This document shows, one piece after another, positions 51,174-59,962 of a stretch of 64,000 bases of DNA. The DNA is taken from contig CANFRC010000001.1 in assembly GCA_947449315.1 (NCBI GenBank), positions 124,001 to 188,000 on the forward strand. Direction: 5' to 3'. The notes under the pieces are model-generated. The model ran no database searches, was not told the DNA's origin, and saw only the letters and a program-made list of their open reading frames with translations. Each line of letters starts with the position of its first letter. The first letter of the stretch is position 1. The translations under genes were made by a program, and so were the position numbers. This DNA comes from Bacteroidota bacterium. GTDB lineage: Bacteria > Bacteroidota > Bacteroidia > 2-12-FULL-35-15.

Positions 51174-52586
51174 TTACTCCATCCCTTTCATGGCATGCTC
51201 ATAATTTGGATGAACCAATGCTTTGTCTAATTTAACACAGTCTTCGAAAGACATTTTTGTTTTCAGAAATACTTCCATGTATGCTTCTTTTGTCATACTG
51301 TCCCAATGAATAATACCTATGCTCTTCTGATAGGTCTGAAATAAATTCAAAGAAATAAGAAGTACAACAAGGCTAGTGATTGAAATGATTATTGACTTTG
51401 ACCGTTCGAAAAGATATTCAAAAAAAGCAGCCAAAGGAATTGCCATTAAGGCATAGGTGTCTATCATCGGGCGGCTTCCAAAACTACCACCGTACCACCA
51501 AGTCCACCAGCAATACGCAATAAATATATTAATAAGTGTAAAAATAGAACTCGCGAAAAATAATTGTCTTTTTCGTTTGTAAAGAATTACAAATCCAATA
51601 AAAGCAAAGATCATTATCGGTGTATAGATCAACCATCCATTTCTGAAACTAAATAAACCTTCTATAAAATGCGGGTGATTGAAATAGAACTTTTCGTCTT
51701 GATAAGAATAAAATAAAAAATGCCCTGTCATATATTTCCAATAGATCAATTGCGGACTAACAGTTATAATAAAGGATACAGCCATTGTCACTAAATCTTT
51801 CCATAGAAGAATATATTTAGCTATCTTTTTGAGAAAACTTTTCTTAGAAAAAACATCATAAAAAATTGGAAAAAGTATGATGATACAATTAACAGGTCTT
51901 ACCAAAACAATCAAGCCAAATAAGACCCCCAGCATAACAGCTCTTTTTAATTGAGGATGACAATGCCAAGTAATAAATTGATACATAAAAACAGCAACAA
52001 GTGAAAAGGAGTAAGCATGAGACATTGCAGGTTCTGTGGTAGAATAATAATACAGGTTAGTACCTAACATAATTGAAATTAATACAAAGCTTGAAATAAC
52101 GTCACTATAATAAAGCAGCAAGGTTTTTCTTAGGTAAAGCAGCCCAATTGATAAATAAAACAAACAAGAAAGATTTAGAAAGAATTCGTAGGGTAAGGAA
52201 AAACCATCAGCGGTATAATTAAACAGGTGTGCACAGCCATGCGCCAAAAAGAAAAATGGAGAATATAGAATAGCCATCCCCATAGTGAATTTACAAACTC
52301 TGCTTCCATTCGGAGCTATTTGATAAAAAAACTGATGATGCTCTTCAAATTTCTTTTCAGGATATTTTTTAAGAAATTCTAGCGTGAGATCCCCGTAAAT
52401 AAATGTTGCAGGTAAGTAAGAATAATAAGATGTGACATCCCAGTTTATTATTTTACCGGGAGTCTCTGCGGCCTTCCATTTTTTTAAATAACAGAAACTC
52501 CCCATCATAACAGCAAAAAGAAATAGCAAAACAATTTTTGAACTGCTTTTATTTTTTTTTACTTTAAAAAGAATATTTTTTTCCAT
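51174..52586 (-). CDS. Polytopic membrane glycosyltransferase-like protein
   Basis: A 470-residue inner-membrane protein with about eleven hydrophobic helices (for example KIVLLFLFAVMMGSFCYL, SCLFYLSIGLLYL, AVMLGVLFGLIVLVRPVN, LVTMAVSFIITVSP). An acidic residue in the first periplasmic loop (INWDVTSYYSYLPATFIYGDL, about 43-63) resembles the catalytic loop of GT39/GT83 polyprenyl-phosphate-dependent transferases, and a WTWWYGGSFGSRPMIDTYAL segment is near 360. The donor and acceptor cannot be named. It stands alone on the minus strand, with the phosphohexomutase gene 63 bases upstream. Confidence 0.7.
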   Translation of the reverse strand: MEKNILFKVKKNKSSSKIVLLFLFAVMMGSFCYLKKWKAAETPGKIINWDVTSYYSYLPATFIYGDLTLEFLKKYPEKKFEEHHQFFYQIAPNGSRVCKFTMGMAILYSPFFFLAHGCAHLFNYTADGFSLPYEFFLNLSCLFYLSIGLLYLRKTLLLYYSDVISSFVLISIMLGTNLYYYSTTEPAMSHAYSFSLVAVFMYQFITWHCHPQLKRAVMLGVLFGLIVLVRPVNCIIILFPIFYDVFSKKSFLKKIAKYILLWKDLVTMAVSFIITVSPQLIYWKYMTGHFLFYSYQDEKFYFNHPHFIEGLFSFRNGWLIYTPIMIFAFIGFVILYKRKRQLFFASSIFTLINIFIAYCWWTWWYGGSFGSRPMIDTYALMAIPLAAFFEYLFERSKSIIISITSLVVLLISLNLFQTYQKSIGIIHWDSMTKEAYMEVFLKTKMSFEDCVKLDKALVHPNYEHAMKGME

Positions 52587-52648
52587 TTTTCAATCTTTGA
52601 AATAGTTCAAGGAAATCAACATCCTGTTTTTAAATGGAAGCAGAACTG

Positions 52649-54055
52649 TTAACCTAGCAGCGTCTTCTCAACTGCTTTTAATATCGCGAACGCTTTCTCA
52701 GTCGTTGCCGATTCTGCATAATTACGCAATACAGGCTCTGTTCCTGATGCGCGTATCATCATCCATTCATCATTTTCAAAGAAATACTTCCATCCATCAA
52801 TTGTTTCAACGCGTTTTACTTTGTAAGGTCCGAATTCAGTGTATTTATTGTTTTTACAATTTTCAACAATTGCAACTTTAATTTCTTCTTTTAAATGCAT
52901 ATCGCTGCGTTCGAATTTAAAGGCACCAACAATTTTATAAACCTCTTCTATCAATTGATCTAATGTTTTACCTGACTTTACCATGTATTCCCAAATGGTC
53001 AATCCCATCCAAATTCCATCCCTTTCAGGTATATGCCCTTTTATTGCAATACCTCCACTCTCTTCTCCTCCTAACAAAACATCTTCGGAGATCATGATCT
53101 CTGCAATATATTTGAATCCTATTTTTGTTACTTGATATTCTAATCCATAGAACTCACACATTTTTTTTACGCGCGGAGTAACAGAGAATGCGTTTACAAC
53201 TTTCCCTGTCATATTTTTCTGTGTCACCAAATAATTGATCAATAGTAAAATGATATGATGCGAATCAATAAATTCACCTTTGCTATTGTAAAGACCTATT
53301 CTGTCCGCATCGCCATCTGTAGCTAATCCGCAATCTATGTCACCGCTTTCTGTAATCAGTGTAGAAAATGGAAGAAGGTTTTTATGGATTGGTTCAGGTG
53401 CTTGTCCTTCAAAACCTGGATTATTATCGCAATGCATGAAGGTAATATCTGGTAATATTCTGCGCATAACATTTTGTCCTGCGCCATACATAGCATCGTA
53501 AGCAAAATTCATTTTTGTAGTACGAATCGCATCCATATCAAAATTCTTTTCCACATGATTCACATACATTGTTTCCAAATCAACATATTCGATCATCCCA
53601 GCTTTAACAAAATCAGAAACAGATAAATTTTCAACATCGATGGCATTTGAATCCGGAATGATATCTTCTATTTTTTGAATGTCATCTGGTAGTAACGGGC
53701 CACCATAACCTCCTTTTAATTTATAACCATTATAGGATGGAGGATTATGAGAGGCTGTTATAATAACACCAAGTGATGTCCCCAATGTTTTAGCGCCCAA
53801 AGAGATCATTGGAGTTGAAACAAAATCTTTTGCTAAAAAAACTTTTATACCAGCATTTGCAAAAACTTTTGCTGTTGTTTCAGCAAACAACTCACCTGCA
53901 AATCGGCAATCATGTCCCACAACAACTGTCGGTTTTTCAAACATATTCTTCACCCAAGAAGCTGTTGCAATTGTTACTCGAGCCACATTATCAACCGTGA
54001 AATCTTTAGCGATAATGGCTCTCCACCCATCTGTTCCAAACTTAATTTTTGTCAT
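52649..54055 (-). CDS. Phosphoglucomutase/phosphomannomutase family protein
   Basis: A 468-residue alpha-D-phosphohexomutase, distinct from the GlmM-type enzyme at 40208-41641. It starts KIKFGTDGWRAIIAKDF; the phosphoserine loop is TASHNPPSYNGYKLK (Ser102), the metal loop DGDADRIGLY (about 246), the sugar loop GGEESGGIAIKGHIPERDG (about 336) and the phosphate loop RASGTEPVLRNYAES (about 437). The GEESGG motif indicates glucose or mannose phosphates. It likely supplies glucose 1-phosphate or mannose 1-phosphate for polysaccharides. mltG lies 34 bases upstream on the same strand. Confidence 0.93.
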   Translation of the reverse strand: MTKIKFGTDGWRAIIAKDFTVDNVARVTIATASWVKNMFEKPTVVVGHDCRFAGELFAETTAKVFANAGIKVFLAKDFVSTPMISLGAKTLGTSLGVIITASHNPPSYNGYKLKGGYGGPLLPDDIQKIEDIIPDSNAIDVENLSVSDFVKAGMIEYVDLETMYVNHVEKNFDMDAIRTTKMNFAYDAMYGAGQNVMRRILPDITFMHCDNNPGFEGQAPEPIHKNLLPFSTLITESGDIDCGLATDGDADRIGLYNSKGEFIDSHHIILLLINYLVTQKNMTGKVVNAFSVTPRVKKMCEFYGLEYQVTKIGFKYIAEIMISEDVLLGGEESGGIAIKGHIPERDGIWMGLTIWEYMVKSGKTLDQLIEEVYKIVGAFKFERSDMHLKEEIKVAIVENCKNNKYTEFGPYKVKRVETIDGWKYFFENDEWMMIRASGTEPVLRNYAESATTEKAFAILKAVEKTLLG

Positions 54056-54089
54056 ACAATTTTTTTGTGTAAATATAAAACTATTTCTA

Positions 54090-55145
54090 TTAATGAATAT
54101 TCTTTGCGTTTAACGCATCTCTATATTTTTTTGCATATATGCAGTGCTGTTCATAGGTTTTTGCAAAATAATGTTTGCCCGAAAGGTCTTCTTTTGCACA
54201 CATATATATGTAATCATTTTTATTATAATCTAATACGGCATCAATAGACGACTGTTGAGCGAAACCAATTGGACCTGGAGGCAATCCTTTGTGCTTGTAG
54301 GTGTTGTAAGGTGAATCAATTCGGGTTTGTTCGATTGAAACACGCTGAATGCTATAATCACCAACCGCACAAATTACTGTTGGGTCAGATTGCAATGGCA
54401 TATCAACTTTTAGCCGATTAATATACAATCCAGCAATTATCTTTTTTTCCTCGTTATCACAACATTGCTCACCCTGAACAATGGTTGCAAGTATACTCAC
54501 ATCTGTTTGTGAAAAACCTATTTCCTTTGCTTTTTTCTTGCGAGAATCGTTCCAAAATATTTTGTATTCTTTCGCCATACGGTCATAAAATTGATCAACA
54601 GACGTGTTCCAAAAGAATTGATATGTATCGGGAATAAACATCGCCTGAACATTGTCTGGGTTAAAACCATATTTGCTCAAATAAGCATTGTCATGGCTTG
54701 CCTGAAGCAATGAGAGTGAGTCCGCTTCTAATCGTCTTCCTACCCGAACTAATAAATCATTCACAGTGTGCAAACCGTTGAAATTGATATTGATTGGTTC
54801 CTGAATTCCAGCTCTTAGTAAGTTGACCAATGCATTGTTGCTCATTTTACCCAAAACCCTATATTTACCTGGTATTACAGCATTTTTATAGTGCTTCTTC
54901 TCACATAACCATTCAAAAGTAGAACGGTTTTTAAGGATGTTGTTCTGATTCAGTATCCTTAAAACATCGTCAAATGTTGACCCGGTTGGAATATATATGA
55001 TCTGTGATTTTTTGTCACCTAGATCAACATTCGATTGGTATATAGATCTATAGGCAAGGTAGCCTCCTACACTTCCAACAATTAGAAGAATAAAAAAAGC
55101 AGCTATGATTACCTTTTTAAAAAAAGATTTTTTTTGTTTTGCCAT
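54090..55145 (-). CDS. mltG: Endolytic murein transglycosylase MltG
   Basis: Inner-membrane enzyme that cuts nascent glycan strands and so sets peptidoglycan chain length. The 351-residue protein has one N-terminal membrane helix (about 11-31), a LysM-like part and the YceG catalytic domain, with FIPDTYQFFWNT (about 170-181) and MPLQSDPTVICAVGDYSI (about 250). The catalytic glutamate appears as Glu226 in ATIVQGEQCC; the usual ahead-of-it Glu is a Gln here (E. coli has VEKET), and two cysteines follow. The C-terminal YFAKTYEQHCIY is usual. It is two bases from the multiheme-TPR gene. Confidence 0.92.
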   Translation of the reverse strand: MAKQKKSFFKKVIIAAFFILLIVGSVGGYLAYRSIYQSNVDLGDKKSQIIYIPTGSTFDDVLRILNQNNILKNRSTFEWLCEKKHYKNAVIPGKYRVLGKMSNNALVNLLRAGIQEPININFNGLHTVNDLLVRVGRRLEADSLSLLQASHDNAYLSKYGFNPDNVQAMFIPDTYQFFWNTSVDQFYDRMAKEYKIFWNDSRKKKAKEIGFSQTDVSILATIVQGEQCCDNEEKKIIAGLYINRLKVDMPLQSDPTVICAVGDYSIQRVSIEQTRIDSPYNTYKHKGLPPGPIGFAQQSSIDAVLDYNKNDYIYMCAKEDLSGKHYFAKTYEQHCIYAKKYRDALNAKNIH

Positions 55146-55146
55146 A

Positions 55147-57174
55147 TTAATTAGCCGTGTTTAATTGATCTAGCACTTTTTTTGCCTGCTCATTCTTCGG
55201 ATTGTGTTTCAATATCCTTTTTAAAATTTCCTGAGCCTTTTTGTAATCCTTCTTGTAAATATTCAATCCGACAACATTCATTAACAATGGTTCATAGTCG
55301 GGATCTAGCTTCAATCCTTGGGCATACAACGCTTCTGCTTTTATAACATTGCCTGAAAGTAAATTGGCATACCCTAAATTACTTAGCGCAGAAACAAATT
55401 TAGGATCTTCTTTTATAACTGATTCAAAAATTAGCATTGCTTGTGGAATATTTTTCTGAAACATTAGAGAAGCGCCTAACTTATTTTTAAACTCCGGATT
55501 AAATGGTGCTAGTTGATCTGCATTTTTATAGAACAAATAGGAATCACTTGTATTACCTAAATAGGCATAGGATTCTCCTATTCTATAAAGTGTCCAGGCA
55601 TGGGCATTATCCCAAGATTTTTTGGTAAGAAGTGTATTCAATACGAAGTCTTTTCCTAAACGATTTACATAACTTATAATTTTTGAATAATCTAGTTTGA
55701 TAAAATATAAATGAACCAGCGATTCGAAATTTTGCTGAATGTCTTTTGTTGTATTATCAGAAAGATAAAACTTTGCGGAATCAAGGAAAATTGGATTGTA
55801 CTCAAATTTATCATATTGTTGAATATAGGCTTTTGCTTTTATGGCATTGCTTGGATTCTTTTCATTAATGGCACTTAACCCAATAAATACTTTCACTTTT
55901 TCTATCTCTTCCTTTTTCATCGGCTTACGGATATAATGGTCATGAACACTTACATGAGGAATATCAATCGACCCTGATCTTGGCATATGACAGCTTACAC
56001 AATTATCTTGAACAAGCATTCTGTTTTTTTCCTTTTCAGAACACATACCATTTTTGGTAGTAACATGATGACAATTTTTACATGCATTATTAAATACTTC
56101 TTTACCTGTTGCTCTTACGCTAACATGAGGATTATGGCAGGTTACACAGGTTAGTGCATTTTTATAAGGGCGCAATAAAGTTGAATCTGCCAATTTAAAA
56201 CTATTGACAAAACATTTGCTCTGTTTTAATCTATCCGCATGCGAAGCCATAATAAATTTGTCGTCGGCATCTTTGTACCTTGGCAAAAAGGTGGTCATTA
56301 TATCCGACAACTTCATTCCCGGTCGGAAATCGAAAAATGATTTACCATCTTTTAATACAGTGTTTCCTTGCAGATGACATCGCTGACAAACATCAAATTG
56401 TCTGTCAATTGGGAGTTTACCTGGATTCACTATGGAATAATCAATGTATTTGGATGTGTCTATTTTTGTGCCTGAAGACCGTTGTTGAACATGAATGCTT
56501 CCCGGCCCATGACAACGCTCACAACTTATTCCTTCAGGTAAAGCATTGAACTTATTCTCGGAACCTTCCACAAAATCAGGAAGCGAATTGTGGCAACTCA
56601 TACACTCCACCCCTATCTTCCTCGAAAACCGCGTGTTAAAACCATTTTCAAAGCCAGGAGGAAGATCCCATTTCCCTTTTTGTGTATAATATGTCATTGG
56701 CATTTGATGTAGATAACCATTTGTATTAAATATGTGGGAATTAGTATGCTGGCCTGAACCAACAATATAATCAACCCTTTCAATACGTTTAAAAACTGTA
56801 TCTTTGCGAGATAACCTGAATTCCATGATCTTCAGACTATCTCCTTCCCAAAAAGGATGGTAATAAAAATCTTTGAATTTGTCGTAAATTACGGTGTGTT
56901 TATCAAACTTAGCAGCGCTTTTCTGTTTGCTGGCATGGTCAAAACTTTTCCCCATTCCTGTTTGAATAAATGAATTATAAATTTCCTGATGACATAGTTT
57001 ACATTGACTCATTCCAATATAATGAGCACTATCACCGTGATTCAAATACTTGTCGGAATTATCAGTTATGATTGAAGATGCTGGTTGCTCCTTTTCGTTA
57101 CCACAAAATACCATTGTAAGAATCAGCAAAGAAAAAAGGGAAAAGAAAATAATTTTACGGAGCGGAAATTTCAT
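55147..57174 (-). CDS. Seven-heme c-type cytochrome with C-terminal TPR repeats
   Basis: A 675-residue exported protein. A signal sequence (MKFPLRKIIFFSLFSLLILT, then MVFCGNEKE) precedes seven CxxCH heme-binding motifs: CKLCH, CMSCH, CERCH, CQRCH, CVTCH, CKNCH and CVSCH, from about residue 58 to 395. The Cys in the signal region could make it a lipoprotein, though the Phe before it is atypical. From about residue 430 a series of TPR units follows (for example SALSNLGYANLLSGNVIKAEALYAQGLKLDPDYE). The multiheme part resembles cytochrome c-554-like or nitrite-reductase-type electron-transfer proteins; no catalytic heme ligand can be named. It is in a tight run between mltG and an acetyltransferase gene. 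Confidence 0.87.
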   Translation of the reverse strand: MKFPLRKIIFFSLFSLLILTMVFCGNEKEQPASSIITDNSDKYLNHGDSAHYIGMSQCKLCHQEIYNSFIQTGMGKSFDHASKQKSAAKFDKHTVIYDKFKDFYYHPFWEGDSLKIMEFRLSRKDTVFKRIERVDYIVGSGQHTNSHIFNTNGYLHQMPMTYYTQKGKWDLPPGFENGFNTRFSRKIGVECMSCHNSLPDFVEGSENKFNALPEGISCERCHGPGSIHVQQRSSGTKIDTSKYIDYSIVNPGKLPIDRQFDVCQRCHLQGNTVLKDGKSFFDFRPGMKLSDIMTTFLPRYKDADDKFIMASHADRLKQSKCFVNSFKLADSTLLRPYKNALTCVTCHNPHVSVRATGKEVFNNACKNCHHVTTKNGMCSEKEKNRMLVQDNCVSCHMPRSGSIDIPHVSVHDHYIRKPMKKEEIEKVKVFIGLSAINEKNPSNAIKAKAYIQQYDKFEYNPIFLDSAKFYLSDNTTKDIQQNFESLVHLYFIKLDYSKIISYVNRLGKDFVLNTLLTKKSWDNAHAWTLYRIGESYAYLGNTSDSYLFYKNADQLAPFNPEFKNKLGASLMFQKNIPQAMLIFESVIKEDPKFVSALSNLGYANLLSGNVIKAEALYAQGLKLDPDYEPLLMNVVGLNIYKKDYKKAQEILKRILKHNPKNEQAKKVLDQLNTAN

Positions 57175-57191
57175 ATTATTTGAAGTAAAAA

Positions 57192-57710
57192 CTATCTGAT
57201 CTTCTGCAACATTAATTCATCTTTGAAGACACTGCCTTCTCGAAGCCATTGCTTTTTGATACCTGTAATTTGAAATCCATGTTTTTGAAACAACAAAACA
57301 CTCGCTTCGTTATCAATACCGATAGTGCAATATAACTGATGTAAATTCAATGACAAAAAACAATATTCAATAAGTAATTGCAACGCTTCAGAAGCATAAC
57401 TTTTTTTTCTTTCTGTTTTTTCAGCAATTAAAACTCCAACTCCTGCTCTTAAATGATTAGGGTCAAAATCAAAGAGATCAATGCATCCAACAGTTTTTTT
57501 GTTGCTATCACAAATCATTAATCGTAACTGTTTTACATTGTAAATATCCTGATGAGATGTGGAAATATATTGTTCCAAAACAAAACGGGAAAAAGGAGTT
57601 TGTGTATTACTGACGTTCCAATTTTCCGTATCATTTTCCCATTGATATAAAAGATCAATGTCCTCTGGTTCTATCGCCCTAAGCGAAACATGTTCTCCTT
57701 GAAGTTTCAT
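57192..57710 (-). CDS. GNAT-family N-acetyltransferase
   Basis: A 172-residue acetyltransferase of the RimJ/RimL-SpeG branch. It begins LQGEHVSLRAIEPEDIDLLYQWEND, has the beta-bulge region GCIDLFDFDPNHLRAGVGVLI (about 75-95), and the acetyl-CoA segment ERKKSYASEALQLLIEYCF, whose Q/RxxGxG motif is partly degenerate, then LYCTIGIDNEASVLLFQKHGFQ. The target could be a polyamine or an N-terminal amine. The ATG overlaps the stop of the preceding unknown gene in the form ATGA, so translation is probably coupled. Confidence 0.85.
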   Translation of the reverse strand: MKLQGEHVSLRAIEPEDIDLLYQWENDTENWNVSNTQTPFSRFVLEQYISTSHQDIYNVKQLRLMICDSNKKTVGCIDLFDFDPNHLRAGVGVLIAEKTERKKSYASEALQLLIEYCFLSLNLHQLYCTIGIDNEASVLLFQKHGFQITGIKKQWLREGSVFKDELMLQKIR

Positions 57711-58279
57711 GACCTTGTTTTTTTTGTAGAAAAGTTAAATTCTTCCCTAACTTCTTTTATCCCTTTATCGATCTCTGTATTTGTATATTCTGGCAATCGA
57801 TAATTAATATTGTCAATAAATAAACCGGATGCGGATTCTATCAGTCCATTCGAGTCAAGAGCTGGAAGCAATTCATACAAATAATTCACCTCCTTCATTG
57901 GAATCGAATACACTTCTTCGAAAAACATTACAATAGGACTCAGGCAAGTTGCAACTCCAATATCAACTCTAGGAAATAGCTGGACGTTTGTTATAAAATG
58001 TTCACGCAAATAAGTAGAACTAAAAGTGGGATGAGGTTTTATTTTAACAAATATTGTTGGAATCTTTCGTATGATGGAATTTTTCACCAAAGCGCTCACG
58101 GGAGTATTAATATCTTGTCCTTTCACAGACAAAGAACAATAGTTGCCATCCGCTACCAAGCCAATGTGTGGCGGAATACGAGTAGCGTGAATTATAGCAA
58201 TATAAAGTCCTTTAGCCAATTCCGTTTCATTGAATTGATCTTTGAATTTAATTTTATATGAAAGAGTGGTATCTAACAT
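57707..58279 (-). CDS. Conserved protein of unknown function in the dapF operon
   Basis: A 190-residue soluble protein. I do not recognise the family. It has mixed alpha/beta character with segments GLYIAIIHATRIPPHIGLVADGNYCSLSVKG and PHPTFSSTYLREHFI. It lacks a signal peptide and visible catalytic motif. The longest frame starts upstream inside dapF (58330), but the ATG at 58279 is preferred because it overlaps the dapF stop by one base (TAATG), a common coupling arrangement. Its own stop overlaps the acetyltransferase ATG. It is therefore one of three tightly coupled genes. Confidence 0.65.
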   Translation of the reverse strand: MLDTTLSYKIKFKDQFNETELAKGLYIAIIHATRIPPHIGLVADGNYCSLSVKGQDINTPVSALVKNSIIRKIPTIFVKIKPHPTFSSTYLREHFITNVQLFPRVDIGVATCLSPIVMFFEEVYSIPMKEVNYLYELLPALDSNGLIESASGLFIDNINYRLPEYTNTEIDKGIKEVREEFNFSTKKTRS

Positions 58280-59055
58280 TAAATATTTATTTCTCCTTTG
58301 TAGACAAATGTCGCAGGTCCTTCCAACCAAACATCAGTAAATGAGTTGTCTGATTGTTTTGTAAATTTTACTTTTAATTTACCTCCTAATGTTTTAATGT
58401 CACAATAATCTTGGGCTGTTGCAACATTTTTTAATGATGCGACCAAAGCGGCCGCTGTAACACCTGTTCCGCATGAATAGGTCTCTGCTTCAACCCCTCG
58501 TTCGTAGGTGCGGACAAATAATTCGTTATATTCTTTCTCAATAAAATTCACATTTGTTCCCTGAGATTTAAACCGATCATTGTTACGGATTTTTTTGCCC
58601 TCTTCATAAACCTGATAGTTTTTTACATCACTTACAAAGGCGACATAATGAGGGGAGCCGGTATTTAAAAAGGCATACTCAGCATTTAACTCCACTTCAG
58701 TAACATTATTCATTTTTAAACTTATATAACCTTGTTTAATACAAGCTTTATGTTCACCGTCGGAAGCAAAAAAAAGAACGTTTTCTTTTGCAAGACCCAA
58801 AGTTTTAGCAAACTCAACAATGCAACGTCCTCCATTACCACACATGCTGCTTTCGTTACCATCAGAATTATAATAAACCATTTCAAAATCGTAACCAGTC
58901 TTATTTTGTAACAACATCAGCCCATCTGCTCCAATTCCAAATCTTCTGTCGCAAAGCTTAGCAACCAAAGAATTATCGGCTCTCTTAAATTTAAGATCTC
59001 GATTATCTACTATAATAAAATCGTTACCAGTCCCTTGATATTTATGGAAGATCAT
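58279..59055 (-). CDS. dapF: Diaminopimelate epimerase
   Basis: Interconverts LL- and meso-diaminopimelate for lysine and peptidoglycan. The 258-residue enzyme has the start FHKYQGTGNDFIIVDNR, the catalytic cysteines in SSMCGNGGRC (about 75) and YSCGTGVTAAA (about 200), and the conserved GSPHYVAFV and ERGVEAETYSCG segments. The longest frame opens with TTG at 59058; the ATG at 59055 is preferred, giving MIFHKYQGTGNDF. The gene overlaps the next gene by one base and is eight bases from the anchored unknown gene upstream, in one leftward run. Confidence 0.97.
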   Translation of the reverse strand: MIFHKYQGTGNDFIIVDNRDLKFKRADNSLVAKLCDRRFGIGADGLMLLQNKTGYDFEMVYYNSDGNESSMCGNGGRCIVEFAKTLGLAKENVLFFASDGEHKACIKQGYISLKMNNVTEVELNAEYAFLNTGSPHYVAFVSDVKNYQVYEEGKKIRNNDRFKSQGTNVNFIEKEYNELFVRTYERGVEAETYSCGTGVTAAALVASLKNVATAQDYCDIKTLGGKLKVKFTKQSDNSFTDVWLEGPATFVYKGEINI

Positions 59056-59063
59056 CAAAAAAT

Positions 59064-59786
59064 CTATTTAAACTTATTTAGTATGAATTCATCTGTTATT
59101 CGATCGTATTGTTTAAAATCGGATGAATATTCTAATCGGTAGATTATTGAACCACTATTTAAATAAATAGCATCATCTAATTTATACAATTTCAATGCTT
59201 CTGCTGAAGGTATTCCATAAAGAACTAGTTTGTATTTCCCTAATTTGTACCCTTTATAATTTAATGGAGAAGACCAGAATTCAATATTAAAAAACTGTTT
59301 TGAATTGGTTCTATCTTCTTTGATTCCACTAACTTTTAGAAGCATGGAATCTTTTGCACTCATTTTTGCAGTTGGTTCAAGATCAATTACCTCGAAAGTT
59401 TTTGTTGATAGTAATTCATCTTTGCGCACAACAATTTCATCCTCTGCTGATAAATTATTAGAAAGGGAATCTTTTGTGCCATGCGTTTTTAAAGTATCAG
59501 CGTCCAATACAGGAGCATCTTTTGAAGCAACTTCTCTATGCTCAGCTGTTGTGTGAGTTTGCATAACAGAAACTGATTGATTGTTTTTTGTCGAAGTAGT
59601 CCCCTCATTTATAACAAATGCGTCCTCACTTTTTTTCTCAGAAGTGAATGTTTTGCTCAGGGTTTTATAAAAGTTTAATTCTTTAAAATAATCGTCAAGT
59701 TTTAGAATAAAAAATCCCCCTGCTACAATCAGTCCGATTAAAATACCTATAATAAAAACTTGCGTTTTTTCTTTAAAACTATTCAT
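59064..59786 (-). CDS. Membrane-anchored protein of unknown function
   Basis: A 240-residue protein with a single N-terminal membrane helix (FIIGILIGLIVAGGFFILKL, about 11-30), a Ser/Thr/Asp/Lys-rich linker (about 45-120) and a C-terminal domain of about 100 residues with YKLGKYKLVLYGIPSAEALKLYKLDDAIYLN. No family is recognised. It is probably an inner-membrane protein with a soluble periplasmic domain. It is the first gene upstream of dapF and diverges from the DegP gene. Confidence 0.65.
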   Translation of the reverse strand: MNSFKEKTQVFIIGILIGLIVAGGFFILKLDDYFKELNFYKTLSKTFTSEKKSEDAFVINEGTTSTKNNQSVSVMQTHTTAEHREVASKDAPVLDADTLKTHGTKDSLSNNLSAEDEIVVRKDELLSTKTFEVIDLEPTAKMSAKDSMLLKVSGIKEDRTNSKQFFNIEFWSSPLNYKGYKLGKYKLVLYGIPSAEALKLYKLDDAIYLNSGSIIYRLEYSSDFKQYDRITDEFILNKFK

Positions 59787-59962
59787 GAATATTTAGTAAA
59801 ACATTTCCACTTTTAAAAATTTCAGTGTAAAGGTAAACAACCTTTGCTAACCGCTGTTAAACAATGTTAAAAATAAATAACAAAAATAATATCGGAATAA
59901 AATTTGTGTTAACTATCACTGTAAAACAGTTATATTTAAGAACCACAAAAAAATAGACTACT

